Shown: positions 1 to 8,657, counted from the stretch's first letter. The stretch is 64,000 bases of DNA from Solibaculum_A intestinale (GCF_040096205.1 NZ_JBBMFD010000011.1:1-64000); one strand, 5' to 3'. Notes: a model not told the origin generated them from the letters alone. A program made the numbers and translations.

Positions 1-36
1 GTGCGGCAATTTGCCGCACCGGGTTTCTTGTTTTAT
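1..36 (+). terminator. Terminator of an upstream gene (cut by window edge)
   Basis: A 7-9 bp stem (GTGCGGC with GCCGCAC) around a short AT loop opens the window and is followed by a T-rich stretch (TTTCTTGTTTT). It probably ends a gene lying before the window. The 5' side may be incomplete. Confidence 0.4.
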
Positions 37-188
37 CAATATGTTTCGTGCCCTGCCGCTGCAAGCCATCGGATAGAGGAAAAGAAATCAACTTCGAACA
101 AGGCCGATCGTTGAAACCGGGCGGCAAGAGATCCCTTCGCCAAACCATGCAGGTGTGGCGCGCCTCCTATCTACAGAAAACGCTCTAT

Positions 189-217
189 TTGTAATCCTTT
201 CGGAAATATGCTATACT
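189..217 (+). promoter_or_regulatory. Sigma-A-type promoter for the methionine/folate pair
   Basis: TTGTAA and TATACT are separated by 17 nt, about 30 nt before the start of the methyltransferase gene. The AT-rich context fits a housekeeping promoter. No S-box, T-box or cobalamin riboswitch could be recognised between 37 and 188; that stretch holds no gene. Confidence 0.5.
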
Positions 218-248
218 CTTTTCAATTTCTGCGAAAGGAGTGCATGCG

Positions 249-1991
249 GTGGAACGGTTTTTTCTGGACGGGGCCTTCGGTACCTATTACCGCCAGGCGG
301 GCGGTCAATGTGAACGGTGCGAAGAGGCAAACCTCTTCGAGCCCGAGACGGTTTTGCGCATTCACCGGGAGTATTTGCAGGCAGGAGCGGACGGGATTAA
401 AACCAATACCTTCGCCGTGCGTCCCTCCTTTTCGGAGAACTGGCGGCAGGTGCTGCGCGCGGGTTACCGTCTGGCCAAAGAGGCAGCCGGAGAGGAGAAG
501 GCTGTGTTTGCCGACATTGGCTCCATCCAGGCGGAGGAGACGGCGGAAGAGGAATACTTGGAAGTGGCGCGGGAGTTTTGCGCCTGTGGGGCACAAAACT
601 TCCTCTTTGAAACCCTTGCCCAGCTGGACGATCTTCTGCCTGCCGTGGCGCTCATCCGGCAGGAGGTCCCAGGTGCGCGGATCTTTGTTTCCTTCGCCGC
701 CTTTTCCGACGGGTATACCCAGAAGGGCTTTGATTACAGGGACCTTTTGCGCCGGGCGGCCCAGGTGGAAGGAATCGAAGCAGTGGGCTTGAACTGCGTG
801 TGCGGCCCATCCCACGTCTACCGCCTTCTGTCCCAGATGGACCGGACCGGCCTTCGCCTGCTGGCCATGCCAAACTCCGGCTACCCCGCCAACGTGGGCG
901 GGCGTACCGTGTATGAGGACAACCCCGCCTACTTCGCCGCCAAGCTTTGCGACATCGCAAGCCTCGGCGTACCGATTCTGGGCGGCTGCTGCGGCACCAC
1001 TCCCGCCCACATCGCCATGGCGGTGCATGCGGTGGAAGGAAAGCCCTCCCAAGAGGCGGCACCGCCCACACCGTCATTGCAGCAAGCACGGCGGCAGGGG
1101 CCAAGCCCTTTTCTGAACGGGATGGAGACAGGGCGCAAGGCAGTGGCGGTGGAGATTGATCCTCCGGAGGATCTGGACATCGAGCGGGTGCTGTCCTTCT
1201 CAAAAACCGCGAAGGAAGCCGGAGCCGACGTGATTACCGTGGCCGACTCCCCGCTTGCCCGCACCCGGGCGGACAGCTTCCTGGTGGCCGCCCGCATCAA
1301 GCGGGAGACTGGTATCGACGTGCTTCCGCATCTTTCCTGCCGGGACCGCAATCACATCGCCGTCAAAGGGACCCTGCTGGGCGGTGCTATGGAAGGAATC
1401 CGCAATGTTCTCGCCATTACCGGCGATCCCATCATCCCGCTGGAAAACGGTGTGAGCAAGGGCGTGTTCACCTTCAATTCCTATCGCTTGATCTCCTATA
1501 TCAAAAGCCTGTCGTCGGACGTGCTGGCCGCTTCTCCCTATGCGGTGGGAGGCGCTCTCAACGTCAATGCCGAGCGGTTTGACGCGGAGCTTAAACGAGC
1601 GGAGAAAAAAGTGGAATGCGGCGCCCAGTTCCTGCTGACCCAGCCGATTTTCACCCGGCAGGCGGAGGAAAACCTAAGGAAGGCCAGGAACGCCCTTTCC
1701 TGTAAGCTGCTGGCCGGGATTATGCCGGTGGCGGGGTATAAGAACGCGCTGTTTCTCAACAATGAAGTGTCCGGCATTTGTGTACCAGGGGATCTGCTTA
1801 CCGCCTTGCAAGGAAAGAGCAGGGAAGAGGCGGCGGATTTGTCCGTCCGCTTTAGCATGGAGGTTATCCGCCATGTATTCGACTGCTGCGACGGCTTCTA
1901 TCTCATGACCCCGTTAAAGCGGATCGACCTGACTGCGCGTCTGGCCCGGGAAATCCGAAATTTTGAAACAGGGAGGAAAGAAACCCTATGA
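249..1991 (+). CDS. Bifunctional homocysteine S-methyltransferase / methylenetetrahydrofolate reductase
   Basis: This 580-residue protein joins two enzymes of methionine synthesis. The N-terminal ~290 residues are a homocysteine S-methyltransferase (MetH/BHMT barrel) with zinc-binding cysteines in LNCVCGP (about residue 181) and GGCCGT (about 244). The C-terminal ~280 residues are a MetF-like MTHFR barrel (VEIDPPED, NVLAITGDP, LLTQPIFT). The GTG at 249 is chosen over the GTG at 240 because AAAGGAG at 234-240 is then 8 nt away. The stop overlaps the start of the next gene, a methyltetrahydrofolate-type methyltransferase, so the pair is translationally coupled. The cobalamin-binding part of MetH is not fused here. 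This fusion is known in Clostridia. Cytoplasmic. Confidence 0.9.
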   Translation: MERFFLDGAFGTYYRQAGGQCERCEEANLFEPETVLRIHREYLQAGADGIKTNTFAVRPSFSENWRQVLRAGYRLAKEAAGEEKAVFADIGSIQAEETAEEEYLEVAREFCACGAQNFLFETLAQLDDLLPAVALIRQEVPGARIFVSFAAFSDGYTQKGFDYRDLLRRAAQVEGIEAVGLNCVCGPSHVYRLLSQMDRTGLRLLAMPNSGYPANVGGRTVYEDNPAYFAAKLCDIASLGVPILGGCCGTTPAHIAMAVHAVEGKPSQEAAPPTPSLQQARRQGPSPFLNGMETGRKAVAVEIDPPEDLDIERVLSFSKTAKEAGADVITVADSPLARTRADSFLVAARIKRETGIDVLPHLSCRDRNHIAVKGTLLGGAMEGIRNVLAITGDPIIPLENGVSKGVFTFNSYRLISYIKSLSSDVLAASPYAVGGALNVNAERFDAELKRAEKKVECGAQFLLTQPIFTRQAEENLRKARNALSCKLLAGIMPVAGYKNALFLNNEVSGICVPGDLLTALQGKSREEAADLSVRFSMEVIRHVFDCCDGFYLMTPLKRIDLTARLAREIRNFETGRKETL

Positions 1992-2779
1992 TTCGCATTG
2001 GAGAAAAACTCAACAGTTCCATCCCTTCCACCCAGAACATGTTCGCAGAGCGCGACCGAGATGGGGTGGTTGCGTTGATTGAAAAACAGGAGGAGGCCGG
2101 CGCCGACTATTTGGACATCAACACTGCCCTGTGCGCGGACAAGGAATTGGAAACCATGCTCTGGGTCATCGGCCTGGCTATGGAACACAGCGACTGCGGG
2201 ATCATGATTGACTCCCCTTCCACCGCTGTGATGAAAGAAGCGATGGCTGCCTGTAAGGGGCGCAAGCTCATCGTCAACTCTGTCACCATTACCGACCGCA
2301 TAGAGGAAATCGCCCCCCTCATCGCCGAATCGGGCGCCGGGGTGGTGGGGATGCCCGTGGGCGGCGACGGGGATCGGGCCAGCCTGGACGGGAGAATGCA
2401 CAACATCAGCCTTTTGGTGGAAAAGCTTCGTTCCTTCGGCATCCAGGACGAGCAGATTTACGTGGATATTATGATGGAGGCCGCAGCTTTCGACAGCGAA
2501 AGCCCGGCTCTGGCCCTGCAGGTCATCGGGGCGCTCAAAAAGCGGTTCCCGGCGGTCAAAAGCGTGTGCGGCCTTTCCAACGTTTCCTTTGGCCTGCCCG
2601 GCCGGGTGAATATCAATATTGCCGCTCTGTCCGCCGGCGTGTTTTTAGGGCTTGACAGCGCCATCCTGGACGTTACTTCCCCCAAGACCCGGCTGGCTTT
2701 GCTTGCGGCCGACGTGGTCGCAGGCAACGACGAGTATTGCATGGAGTACATCGCCTACCTACGCGAGCAGGAGAAATAA
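1988..2779 (+). CDS. Pterin-binding methyltransferase (methyl-THF:corrinoid methyltransferase type)
   Basis: This 263-residue protein is a dihydropteroate-synthase-like TIM barrel of the AcsE/MetH pterin-binding group. It begins with IGEKLNSSIPS and contains YLDINTA, IMIDSPS and the late motifs VKSVCGLSNVSFGLP and FLGLDSAILDVT. Such enzymes move the methyl group of methyl-tetrahydrofolate onto a corrinoid. It overlaps the preceding gene by 4 nt (ATGA). Together the two encode three of the four MetH modules, so the B12-binding and reactivation modules should lie elsewhere in the genome. An alternative is an acetogenic-type methyltransferase for the Wood-Ljungdahl branch. Confidence 0.85.
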   Translation: MIRIGEKLNSSIPSTQNMFAERDRDGVVALIEKQEEAGADYLDINTALCADKELETMLWVIGLAMEHSDCGIMIDSPSTAVMKEAMAACKGRKLIVNSVTITDRIEEIAPLIAESGAGVVGMPVGGDGDRASLDGRMHNISLLVEKLRSFGIQDEQIYVDIMMEAAAFDSESPALALQVIGALKKRFPAVKSVCGLSNVSFGLPGRVNINIAALSAGVFLGLDSAILDVTSPKTRLALLAADVVAGNDEYCMEYIAYLREQEK

Positions 2780-2998
2780 GGAGATCGCCGGGCGGGCTTA
2801 TGGCCTTAGAAAAAACGGCCCTGCAATATGGTAGGAAACCGAAACTCTATCCAGTTTTTCAGGCGAGGAGCAATCCGGTCCAAGGCAAAAGCAATCGAGC
2901 CGCTCTCAACGGCGCCGGGGTTTTCCTTGCACCAAAGACCGGAAGCTTACGCTGTCGGTAGTCCCCGCGCTTTTATTATCCGGAACAAAATAATCAAC

Positions 2999-3036
2999 AA
3001 GGCCCCTGGAATCCAACTGGATTCCAGGGGCCTTTG
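2999..3036. terminator. Bidirectional terminator between convergent operons
   Basis: A perfect 14-bp stem (3001-3014 with 3019-3032; AACT loop), extended by flanking AA/TT, lies between the plus-strand methyltransferase gene and the minus-strand CapA-like gene. T-rich tracts on both sides suit termination in both directions. The 220 nt between 2780 and 2998 hold no convincing gene. Confidence 0.85.
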
Positions 3037-3051
3037 TCAAAACAAATGCGA

Positions 3052-4341
3052 TTATTCCCCGGTCAGGCAGGGGACCGAATCACCAATGACGCTCTGTAGC
3101 CGCGTCCAGGCGCGTTTGCAGAACTCCCAGTCGGCGTTGTTGATAAAAATATCTGGTTTCGTCGGGGCCAGTGCGTACTTACCCACCGGAATGACGCGAT
3201 ACCGGTCGGAGGTTTTGGTATCCTCCCGGATGTAGGTCATCAAAGGGGTGTAGGCAGCGTCTGCGATCTTGACCCCGTCCTCTGTTTTGCGGATGGTTAC
3301 CGAAACCATTTGACTGGTGCGGGTTTTGTCCACTTGCACGGAGGACTGGTCGGCGATAAAATTCCCCAGCGAGTAGACGATCAGCCGGTTGGCGGTGCCG
3401 TTTAATGTTTCCACCTGGTGCAGCTCGGTAGGCTGGGCGGCGTGGGCGTGGTTGCCGAGTACAATGTCCGGTCCGTCGGGGGTGTTAATCAGGGCCTTGG
3501 CCAGCGCCTTTTGGGTGGCGTTGGGCGCGTCCTGATACTCCGCGCCCCAGTGAAGGGAGAGAATTACGAAATCTGCCCCCGCTTCCCGGCATTTGCGCAC
3601 GTCGCCCAGCAGCCGGTCCAGATCCTCGGTGCTGTCGTGGTTGAATTCCCGCATGGCGTACGGCCGGTGTTCCTCGGGAATGGTGACGATCATGCCGTTG
3701 TCCCCGTACGAATAGGTAACGATGCCGATCTCAATGCCGCCGTAGTTGAGGACACAGGGCGTGTCGCACTGCTCCTGGGTTTCATAGGTCCCGTCAAACT
3801 CCGCTCCAGCCGCCTGAAGGGCGGCGCGAGTGGCCAGAAGGCCGCTCCAGCGCATGTCAAAAGAATGGTTGTTCGCGGTTAGAAAGAAGTTAAAGCCCGC
3901 GCCCATGGCATCGCGGATGATCTCGGAAGGATAATTGAAGCACGGGTAACTGGAAGGCTCCCTGGAATCGTCCACCGCGCCTTCCAGGTTGACGATTTTC
4001 AAGTCCGCCGTCAACAGCTTGGACACCTCCGAAAAATACGGCGAAAAGTCATAGCTGCCGTCCGCCAGCAGGGCCGACTGGACCGGCTGGTAGTGAAGCA
4101 AAATGTCCCCGCAGAACTGAATGGACACCTCGTCCTCCTTTTTGGTTGGGTGCAGGGGATAGGGGGAAAGCGCCTCCTCCGGTTCGGAGGAAACCGGCAG
4201 GGTGCTTTGCCCGGATGGGAGGCTCTGTACCTGGGAAGAAGCCCCGCTCTGGGAGGAGGCGCCGCCGTCCGTGCAGCTTGCAAAGGTGAGCGCTACCATC
4301 AGCGCCAGCAAAAGACAGGAAACCTTCGTACGTATCTTCAT
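3052..4341 (-). CDS. CapA-like metallophosphatase-fold lipoprotein
   Basis: This is a 429-residue CapA/PgsA-family protein, typically linked to poly-gamma-glutamate or other surface-polymer metabolism. It starts with a lipoprotein signal (MKIRTKVSC..., hydrophobic core, lipobox FASC) and a low-complexity Ser/Gln linker. Family motifs follow: VSIQFCGDILLHY, NLEGAVDD, FFLTANNHSFDM, LSLHWGAEYQ, PDIVLGNHAHAAQPTE and YSLGNFI. The ATG at 4341 is chosen over 4347 because the AAGGAG on the minus strand is 7 nt from it. It lies 18 nt downstream of the TtcA-like gene, so the two form an operon. The substrate is not known. Predicted surface-anchored. Confidence 0.88.
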   Translation of the reverse strand: MKIRTKVSCLLLALMVALTFASCTDGGASSQSGASSQVQSLPSGQSTLPVSSEPEEALSPYPLHPTKKEDEVSIQFCGDILLHYQPVQSALLADGSYDFSPYFSEVSKLLTADLKIVNLEGAVDDSREPSSYPCFNYPSEIIRDAMGAGFNFFLTANNHSFDMRWSGLLATRAALQAAGAEFDGTYETQEQCDTPCVLNYGGIEIGIVTYSYGDNGMIVTIPEEHRPYAMREFNHDSTEDLDRLLGDVRKCREAGADFVILSLHWGAEYQDAPNATQKALAKALINTPDGPDIVLGNHAHAAQPTELHQVETLNGTANRLIVYSLGNFIADQSSVQVDKTRTSQMVSVTIRKTEDGVKIADAAYTPLMTYIREDTKTSDRYRVIPVGKYALAPTKPDIFINNADWEFCKRAWTRLQSVIGDSVPCLTGE

Positions 4342-4359
4342 TATCATTCTCCTTTTTCC

Positions 4360-5070
4360 TTACCAGCCGTCGATTCCCGCGCGCTGCATCGCGCCCACAA
4401 TTTTAATGCGCAGCCGGTCATAATCCTTTTCCAGATGCCAGAGCAAATCTTTGATCTCTTGGCGCTTGGTGTCCCCATCCACGGGGCACTTGCTTTTGAC
4501 GATAGGAAGCGCCTCCCGCTTGGCGGCAGACCGTATCATCCGCTCTTCCACAAAGATCATGGGCCGGATCAGGAAAAGCTCCTTGCGGTCGAGCCAGGTC
4601 ACCGGGGAAAAACAACCGATTTTTCCGCCGCACAGCAGGTTCATCATAAAGGTTTCCGCCGCGTCGTCGAAATGGTGCCCCAAGGCCAGCCGGTTGCACC
4701 CGGCTTCTTTGGCCATGTTGTGCAAAATCCCCCGGCGCAGCTTGGCGCACAAAGAGCAGGGATTTGGCTCCTTTCGTTCCTCGAACACGATCGGTCCAAG
4801 CTTTGTGCGCTTGAGGACATATTCCACTCCCAGCTCCCCGCACAGCCGGGCAATAGGGGTATAGTCGGTGCACTCTCCGCCGAAGCAAGGGTCCATGGTC
4901 AGCGCTACCAGCTCAAACCGCTGGGGGAGATAGGCGCGCAGCCGCGCCAGAGACGTCAGTAAAACCACCGAGTCCTTCCCGCCGGATACGCCTACTGCCA
5001 CCCGGTCGCCGTCGGCAATCATCCGGTACTGGTCGATGGCGCTGCGCATAAGCCCGTCGATGCGCTGCAT
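4360..5070 (-). CDS. TtcA-like tRNA 2-thiocytidine synthetase
   Basis: This 236-residue PP-loop ATPase resembles TtcA, which thiolates cytidine 32 of some tRNAs. Visible motifs are the PP-loop SGGKDS near the N terminus, a CSLC cysteine pair that would bind an Fe-S cluster, and LALGHHFDDAAET. Start choice: an in-frame ATG at 5091 falls only ~10 nt after a TATAAT box, so it would be in or next to the transcription start; the ATG at 5070 (MQRIDG) follows a G-rich Shine-Dalgarno and fits better. It is first of a two-gene operon with the CapA-like lipoprotein. Exact tRNA specificity is inferred from family only. Confidence 0.85.
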   Translation of the reverse strand: MQRIDGLMRSAIDQYRMIADGDRVAVGVSGGKDSVVLLTSLARLRAYLPQRFELVALTMDPCFGGECTDYTPIARLCGELGVEYVLKRTKLGPIVFEERKEPNPCSLCAKLRRGILHNMAKEAGCNRLALGHHFDDAAETFMMNLLCGGKIGCFSPVTWLDRKELFLIRPMIFVEERMIRSAAKREALPIVKSKCPVDGDTKRQEIKDLLWHLEKDYDRLRIKIVGAMQRAGIDGW

Positions 5071-5100
5071 AGGCCCCACCCCCATTTCCATGTTTGTCCC

Positions 5101-5129
5101 ATTATACCAGAAAGGAACGTACGATGCAA
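5101..5129 (-). promoter_or_regulatory. Promoter of the ttcA-like/capA-like operon
   Basis: On the minus strand, TTGCAT (5124-5129) and TATAAT (5101-5106) are 17 nt apart. This places transcription start at about 5092-5095 and decides the start codon of the downstream gene. Confidence 0.65.
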
Positions 5130-5487
5130 CGAACGGGCCAAAAGGATGCCGTTTGGATACGTTTGTACCGGCCGGCGAGCTGCGGGAGAGAGTTCATATG
5201 ACAGCCCCGCCAAAAAACGTTGTTTCTCTTCCCTCCGCCTTCCCATCGGTGTAGCCAAACAAACTGCGGAGCAAAAACAGCCATAAGCGCAGCCGGCCGC
5301 GTGGAAATGGATACAGACGGAGACCGTGTAGCAGCGCTTTTCTTTTTGGTTAACGAAAGAACGAAACGAACCCCATACGGAAGAAAAATTTATAAAAATG
5401 ACAAATGAGATTGAAAGCGATACAAAGAGAAAAAACGAGATTTTGAGAGATTGTGCGGATGTAAATTGATGCTATCGAAAATTTCTC
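5130..5487. other. Intergenic region, no gene recognised
   Basis: About 360 nt between divergent operons. Short reading frames here have no ribosome binding site or recognisable product. The right half is AT-rich, consistent with upstream promoter elements of the ribosomal operon. Confidence 0.6.
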
Positions 5488-5516
5488 TTGACACCGGGAG
5501 ATTCCTATGATAGTAT
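5488..5516 (+). promoter_or_regulatory. Promoter of rplM-rpsI and structured leader
   Basis: TTGACA (5488-5493) and TAGTAT (5511-5516) have a 17-nt spacer. The resulting leader of ~135 nt contains GC-rich complementary segments (CCGGC with GCCGG near 5530-5546). In Bacillota the rplM leader often binds L13 for autoregulation. A similar role here is possible but was not matched to a model. Confidence 0.75.
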
Positions 5517-5661
5517 CATGTTTGCGTCCGGCTGAGAACCGGCCGGTTTTTGAGAACATTCGCCTGCCTGCCCTACCTGGGCAAAGCAGCTTGGTCCATA
5601 CGACGAGAATGAAAAGCCTTTCATTGCGAAGCGAGAACATTTTAAAGTAGGAGGTACCCTT

Positions 5662-6090
5662 ATGTCGACCTATATGCCAAAAGCGGGGGAGATTACCCGT
5701 AAATGGTATGTGCTTGACGCCGCCGGCAAGCCCCTTGGCCGTACCGCTGCCAAGGCCGCCGTTCTTCTGCGCGGAAAGCACAAGCCCACCTTTGCTCCCC
5801 ATGTGGATTGCGGCGATCATGTTATCGTGATTAACTGTGCCAAAGCAGTCCTCACCGGTGATAAGCTCAATCAGAAGTATTATCGCCGTCATTCCGGCTG
5901 GATCGGCGGCCTGCGGGAGATCAAGTACGCCACTCTAATGGCGACCCGTCCTGAGTTTGCCATGGAGCTTGCCGTTAAGGGCATGATTCCGGACACCACC
6001 ATCGGCCGCGCTGCCTGCGCTCGTCTGCGTGCTTACAGCGGCGCAGAGCATAAGCACGCCGCGCAGAAGCCCGAAACGTTAGAATTTTGA
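5662..6090 (+). CDS. rplM: 50S ribosomal protein L13
   Basis: This 142-residue protein is full length for L13. It has the N-terminal WYVLDAAGKPLGR, then LLRGKHKP and GDHVIVINCAKAVLTG, and a conserved centre (YYRHSGWIGGLREI is close to the consensus). AGGAGGTACCCTT precedes the ATG. It is followed 17 nt later by rpsI, the usual bacterial arrangement. L13 is an early assembly protein of the large subunit. Confidence 0.98.
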   Translation: MSTYMPKAGEITRKWYVLDAAGKPLGRTAAKAAVLLRGKHKPTFAPHVDCGDHVIVINCAKAVLTGDKLNQKYYRRHSGWIGGLREIKYATLMATRPEFAMELAVKGMIPDTTIGRAACARLRAYSGAEHKHAAQKPETLEF

Positions 6091-6107
6091 GGAAGGAGGC
6101 AATCGGA

Positions 6108-6509
6108 ATGTACGATACGAAGACCTATTTTTACGGCACTGGCAGAAGAAAGAGCTCGGTTGCCCGTGTAAGAGTCTATCCCGGTTCTGGTAACATCACC
6201 ATCAACGACCGTGATATCGACGATTATTTTGGCCTGGAAACCTTAAAGCTGATTGTCCGCCAGCCTCTCGCGCTGACTGGAAACACCGATAAGTTCGACA
6301 TCGTCTGCCGCGTAGCCGGCGGCGGCGTAACCGGTCAGGCCGGCGCCATCCGTCATGGTTTGGCCCGCGCCCTGCTGCAGGTGAACTCCGAGGAGCTGCG
6401 CCCGATTCTCAAGAAGGCAGGCCTTTTGACCCGCGATCCTCGTATGAAGGAGCGCAAAAAATACGGCCTCAAGGCTGCCCGTCGCGCTCCGCAGTTCAGC
6501 AAGCGCTAA
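6108..6509 (+). CDS. rpsI: 30S ribosomal protein S9
   Basis: A 133-residue S9 with YGTGRRKSSVARVRV at the start and the basic tail KKYGLKAARRAPQFSKR, whose end reaches the decoding centre. The ATG at 6108 follows GGAAGGAGG by 8 nt; an upstream in-frame TTG at 6087 would overlap rplM and is rejected. rpsI is intact. Its 3' neighbourhood is a known ICE integration zone in Bacillota, and the ICE starts shortly downstream. Confidence 0.98.
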   Translation: MYDTKTYFYGTGRRKSSVARVRVYPGSGNITINDRDIDDYFGLETLKLIVRQPLALTGNTDKFDIVCRVAGGGVTGQAGAIRHGLARALLQVNSEELRPILKKAGLLTRDPRMKERKKYGLKAARRAPQFSKR

Positions 6510-6527
6510 ACTTTATCAAAAGTGGTC

Positions 6528-6562
6528 AAAAACCCCGGAACTACGCGGTTTCCGGGGTTTTT
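6528..6562 (+). terminator. Terminator of rplM-rpsI
   Basis: A 13-bp perfect stem (AAAAACCCCGGAA with TTCCGGGGTTTTT) with a 9-nt loop ends in a T tract. It is the last recognisable host feature before the ICE. Confidence 0.9.
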
Positions 6563-6575
6563 CCTTTTCAAATGG

Positions 6576-6785
6576 TTTGACGCAATTTGACAGAACGAAG
6601 CCTCTTTTAACCCGTTTTCTATGGGTTAAATGGTGGACAACCACCCCAAAAAGAGGGCTTATGGGTTAAAAAATAGGACAACCGAGACGCGATTTTGGGA
6701 TGCCAAGGGGATGTTTATTTATACATCTCCAAGAGACCTTTTTCGTGAAAACGGTTTGTCTGAATTTGACCTAATTTGAACAAAA
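6576..6785 (+). repeat. Repeat-rich left end of the ICE
   Basis: Two pairs of direct repeats lie between the rpsI terminator and parA. TTTGAC-NN-AATTTGA occurs at 6576 and 6765. ATGGGTTAAA, followed by GGACAACC, occurs at 6621 and 6661. An inverted pair (CCTCTTTTAACCC and AAAAAGAGGG) frames part of it. No gene is seen. Such clustered repeats fit integrase/excisionase arm sites or a partition or transfer site, but the role is inferred. Confidence 0.5.
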
Positions 6786-6805
6786 GAGAATAAATCTAAT
6801 CGCCA

Positions 6806-6836
6806 AGCGCTCAGTATTTTCTACTGGGCGCTTTTT
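6806..6836 (+). terminator. Terminator upstream of parA
   Basis: An 11-bp stem (AGCGCTCAGTA with TACTGGGCGCT, one G-U pair) with a 5-nt loop is followed by TTTTT. It may insulate the ICE from host transcription. Confidence 0.7.
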
Positions 6837-6952
6837 GCGTTTCCGGGGAATTTCATTCCGGGATAAGAAAAGGCCGTCACTTTCAATTTTTGAAGTGGCG
6901 GCTTTTTCTATTTCCAGAAGCCATAGAACAATTCAGAAATGAGGTGAAGTCA

Positions 6953-7774
6953 TTGAACACGCAAATCATCGCCATCGCCAACCAGAAAGGCGGCGTTGGC
7001 AAGACAACCACCTGCGCGAACCTGGGGATTGGGCTGGCGCAGGCCGGAAAGAAAGTGCTGCTGATCGACGGGGACCCGCAAGGCAGCCTGACCATCAGCC
7101 TGGGCCACCCCCAGCCGGACAAGCTGCCCTTTACCCTGTCCGACGCGATGGGCCGTATCCTGATGGACGAGCCGCTGCGCCCCGGCGAGGGTATCCTGCA
7201 CCACCCGGAGGGCGTTGACCTGATGCCCGCAGACATCCAGCTCTCCGGCATGGAGGTCTCCCTGGTGAACGCCATGAGCCGAGAGACCATCCTGCGGCAG
7301 TATCTGGACACGCTCAAGGGACAGTATTCCCATATCCTGATTGACTGCCAGCCATCCCTGGGTATGCTCACGGTCAACGCCCTGGCCGCCGCCAACAGGG
7401 TCATAATCCCCGTTCAGGCGGAGTACCTGCCCGCCAAGGGCCTGGAACAGCTGCTCCAGACCGTAAACAAGGTGAAGCGGCAGATCAACCCCAAGCTCCA
7501 GATCGACGGCATATTGCTGACGATGGTGGACAACCGCACCAACTTCGCCAAGGAGATTGCCGCCCTGCTGCGGGAGACCTATGGCAGCAAAATCAAGGTG
7601 TTCGGCACCGAGATTCCCCATTCTGTCCGGGCAAAGGAGATCAGCGCCGAGGGCAAAAGCATTTTTGCCCATGACCCTAATGGCAAGGTGGCCGAGGGCT
7701 ATAAGAATCTGACCAAGGAGGTGATAAAACTTGAAAAGCAGCGCGAAAAAAGTAGAGCTGGCTCCATACGATGA
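6953..7774 (+). CDS. parA: ParA-family ATPase of the ICE
   Basis: A 273-residue ParA/Soj ATPase. It begins with the deviant Walker A NQKGGVGKTTT, then LLIDGDPQG (Walker A') and ILIDCQPSLG (Walker B). The TTG at 6953 is chosen because GAGGTGAAG lies just upstream; the first 21 codons of the longer frame have no ribosome binding site. It overlaps parB by 44 nt, indicating coupling. ParA-ParB at the left end of this ICE type probably helps keep the excised circle during division. Confidence 0.92.
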   Translation: MNTQIIAIANQKGGVGKTTTCANLGIGLAQAGKKVLLIDGDPQGSLTISLGHPQPDKLPFTLSDAMGRILMDEPLRPGEGILHHPEGVDLMPADIQLSGMEVSLVNAMSRETILRQYLDTLKGQYSHILIDCQPSLGMLTVNALAAANRVIIPVQAEYLPAKGLEQLLQTVNKVKRQINPKLQIDGILLTMVDNRTNFAKEIAALLRETYGSKIKVFGTEIPHSVRAKEISAEGKSIFAHDPNGKVAEGYKNLTKEVIKLEKQREKSRAGSIR

Positions 7775-8657
7775 TTTGTTTTCCACCGAGGAAAGCCGCC
7801 AGGATGCCAAGCTGGAGAAGATACAGGAAATTCCGCTGTCTGAGCTGCACCCATTTAAGGGGCATCCCTTCAAAGTCAAGGATGACGAGGCCATGATGGA
7901 GACCGCCGACAGCGTTCGGCAGTATGGTGTTCTGGTTCCGGCGATCGCCCGCCCGGACCCGGAGGGCGGCTATGAGCTGGTTGCCGGTCACAGGCGGCAC
8001 CGGGCCAGTGAGCTGGCCGAGAAAGAAACCATGCCTGTCATTGTCCGAGACCTGGACGATGATGCTGCCACTATCATCATGGTGGACAGCAACTTACAAC
8101 GTGAAAGCCTGCTCCCCAGCGAAAGGGCCTTTGCTTACAAGATGAAGCTGGAGGCTATGAAACACCAAGGCGCACGGGGGGACTTAACTTCGTCCCAACT
8201 TGGGACGAAGTTGCGTGCAGATGAATTGTTGGCGCAGCAGGCTGGTTCGAGTAGGAACCAGGTGCAGCGCTATATCCGCCTGACGGAGCTGATTCCCGAA
8301 CTGCTGGATATGGTCGATGAAAAGAAAATCGCCCTCAATCCGGCTTATGAGCTGTCCTTTCTCAAAAAAGAAGAACAGCGGGATTTGCTGGACGCGATGG
8401 ACAGCGAACAGGCTACCCCCTCTCTCTCCCAGGCTCAGCGACTCAAGAAATACAGCCAGGAGGGACATCTGACCCTCGATATGATGCGCGTCATCATGGG
8501 TGAGGAAAAGAAAAGTGATCTCGACAAAGTGACTTTCACCTCCGACACCCTGCGGAAGTATTTCCCCAAAAGCTATACGCCCCAGCGGATGCAGGAAACC
8601 ATTATCAAACTGCTGGAGGCGTGGCAGAAGAAGCGCCAGAGAGACCAGGAACGATGA
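7731..8657 (+). CDS. parB: ParB/Spo0J-type partition protein of the ICE
   Basis: A 308-residue ParB-family protein starting at a TTG preceded by AAGGAGGTGAT. The ParB N domain is visible as IPLSELHPFKGHPF, VLVPAIARP and YELVAGHRRHRASE (the CTP-binding GxRRxRA box). A helix-turn-helix follows (LLAQQAGSSRNQVQRYIRL). It is the centromere-binding partner of the adjacent ParA. The cognate parS was not located; the left-end repeats are candidates. Confidence 0.92.
   Translation: MKSSAKKVELAPYDDLFSTEESRQDAKLEKIQEIPLSELHPFKGHPFKVKDDEAMMETADSVRQYGVLVPAIARPDPEGGYELVAGHRRHRASELAEKETMPVIVRDLDDDAATIIMVDSNLQRESLLPSERAFAYKMKLEAMKHQGARGDLTSSQLGTKLRADELLAQQAGSSRNQVQRYIRLTELIPELLDMVDEKKIALNPAYELSFLKKEEQRDLLDAMDSEQATPSLSQAQRLKKYSQEGHLTLDMMRVIMGEEKKSDLDKVTFTSDTLRKYFPKSYTPQRMQETIIKLLEAWQKKRQRDQER

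Noticed and set aside
37..188. Possible S-box or cobalamin riboswitch before the methionine genes
   Set aside because: No conserved core motifs or multi-helix fold could be recognised.
2737..2961. 74-codon frame after the pterin methyltransferase gene
   Set aside because: It overlaps the previous gene, has no good ribosome binding site and encodes nothing recognisable.
5350..5892. 180-codon minus-strand frame overlapping the rplM promoter and gene
   Set aside because: It runs antisense to rplM and lacks start signals or domains.
6500..6811. CAAGCGCT at the rpsI end and again at 6804 as an attachment-site duplication
   Set aside because: Only 8 bp, and the second copy is part of a terminator stem; the true att site needs the ICE right end.
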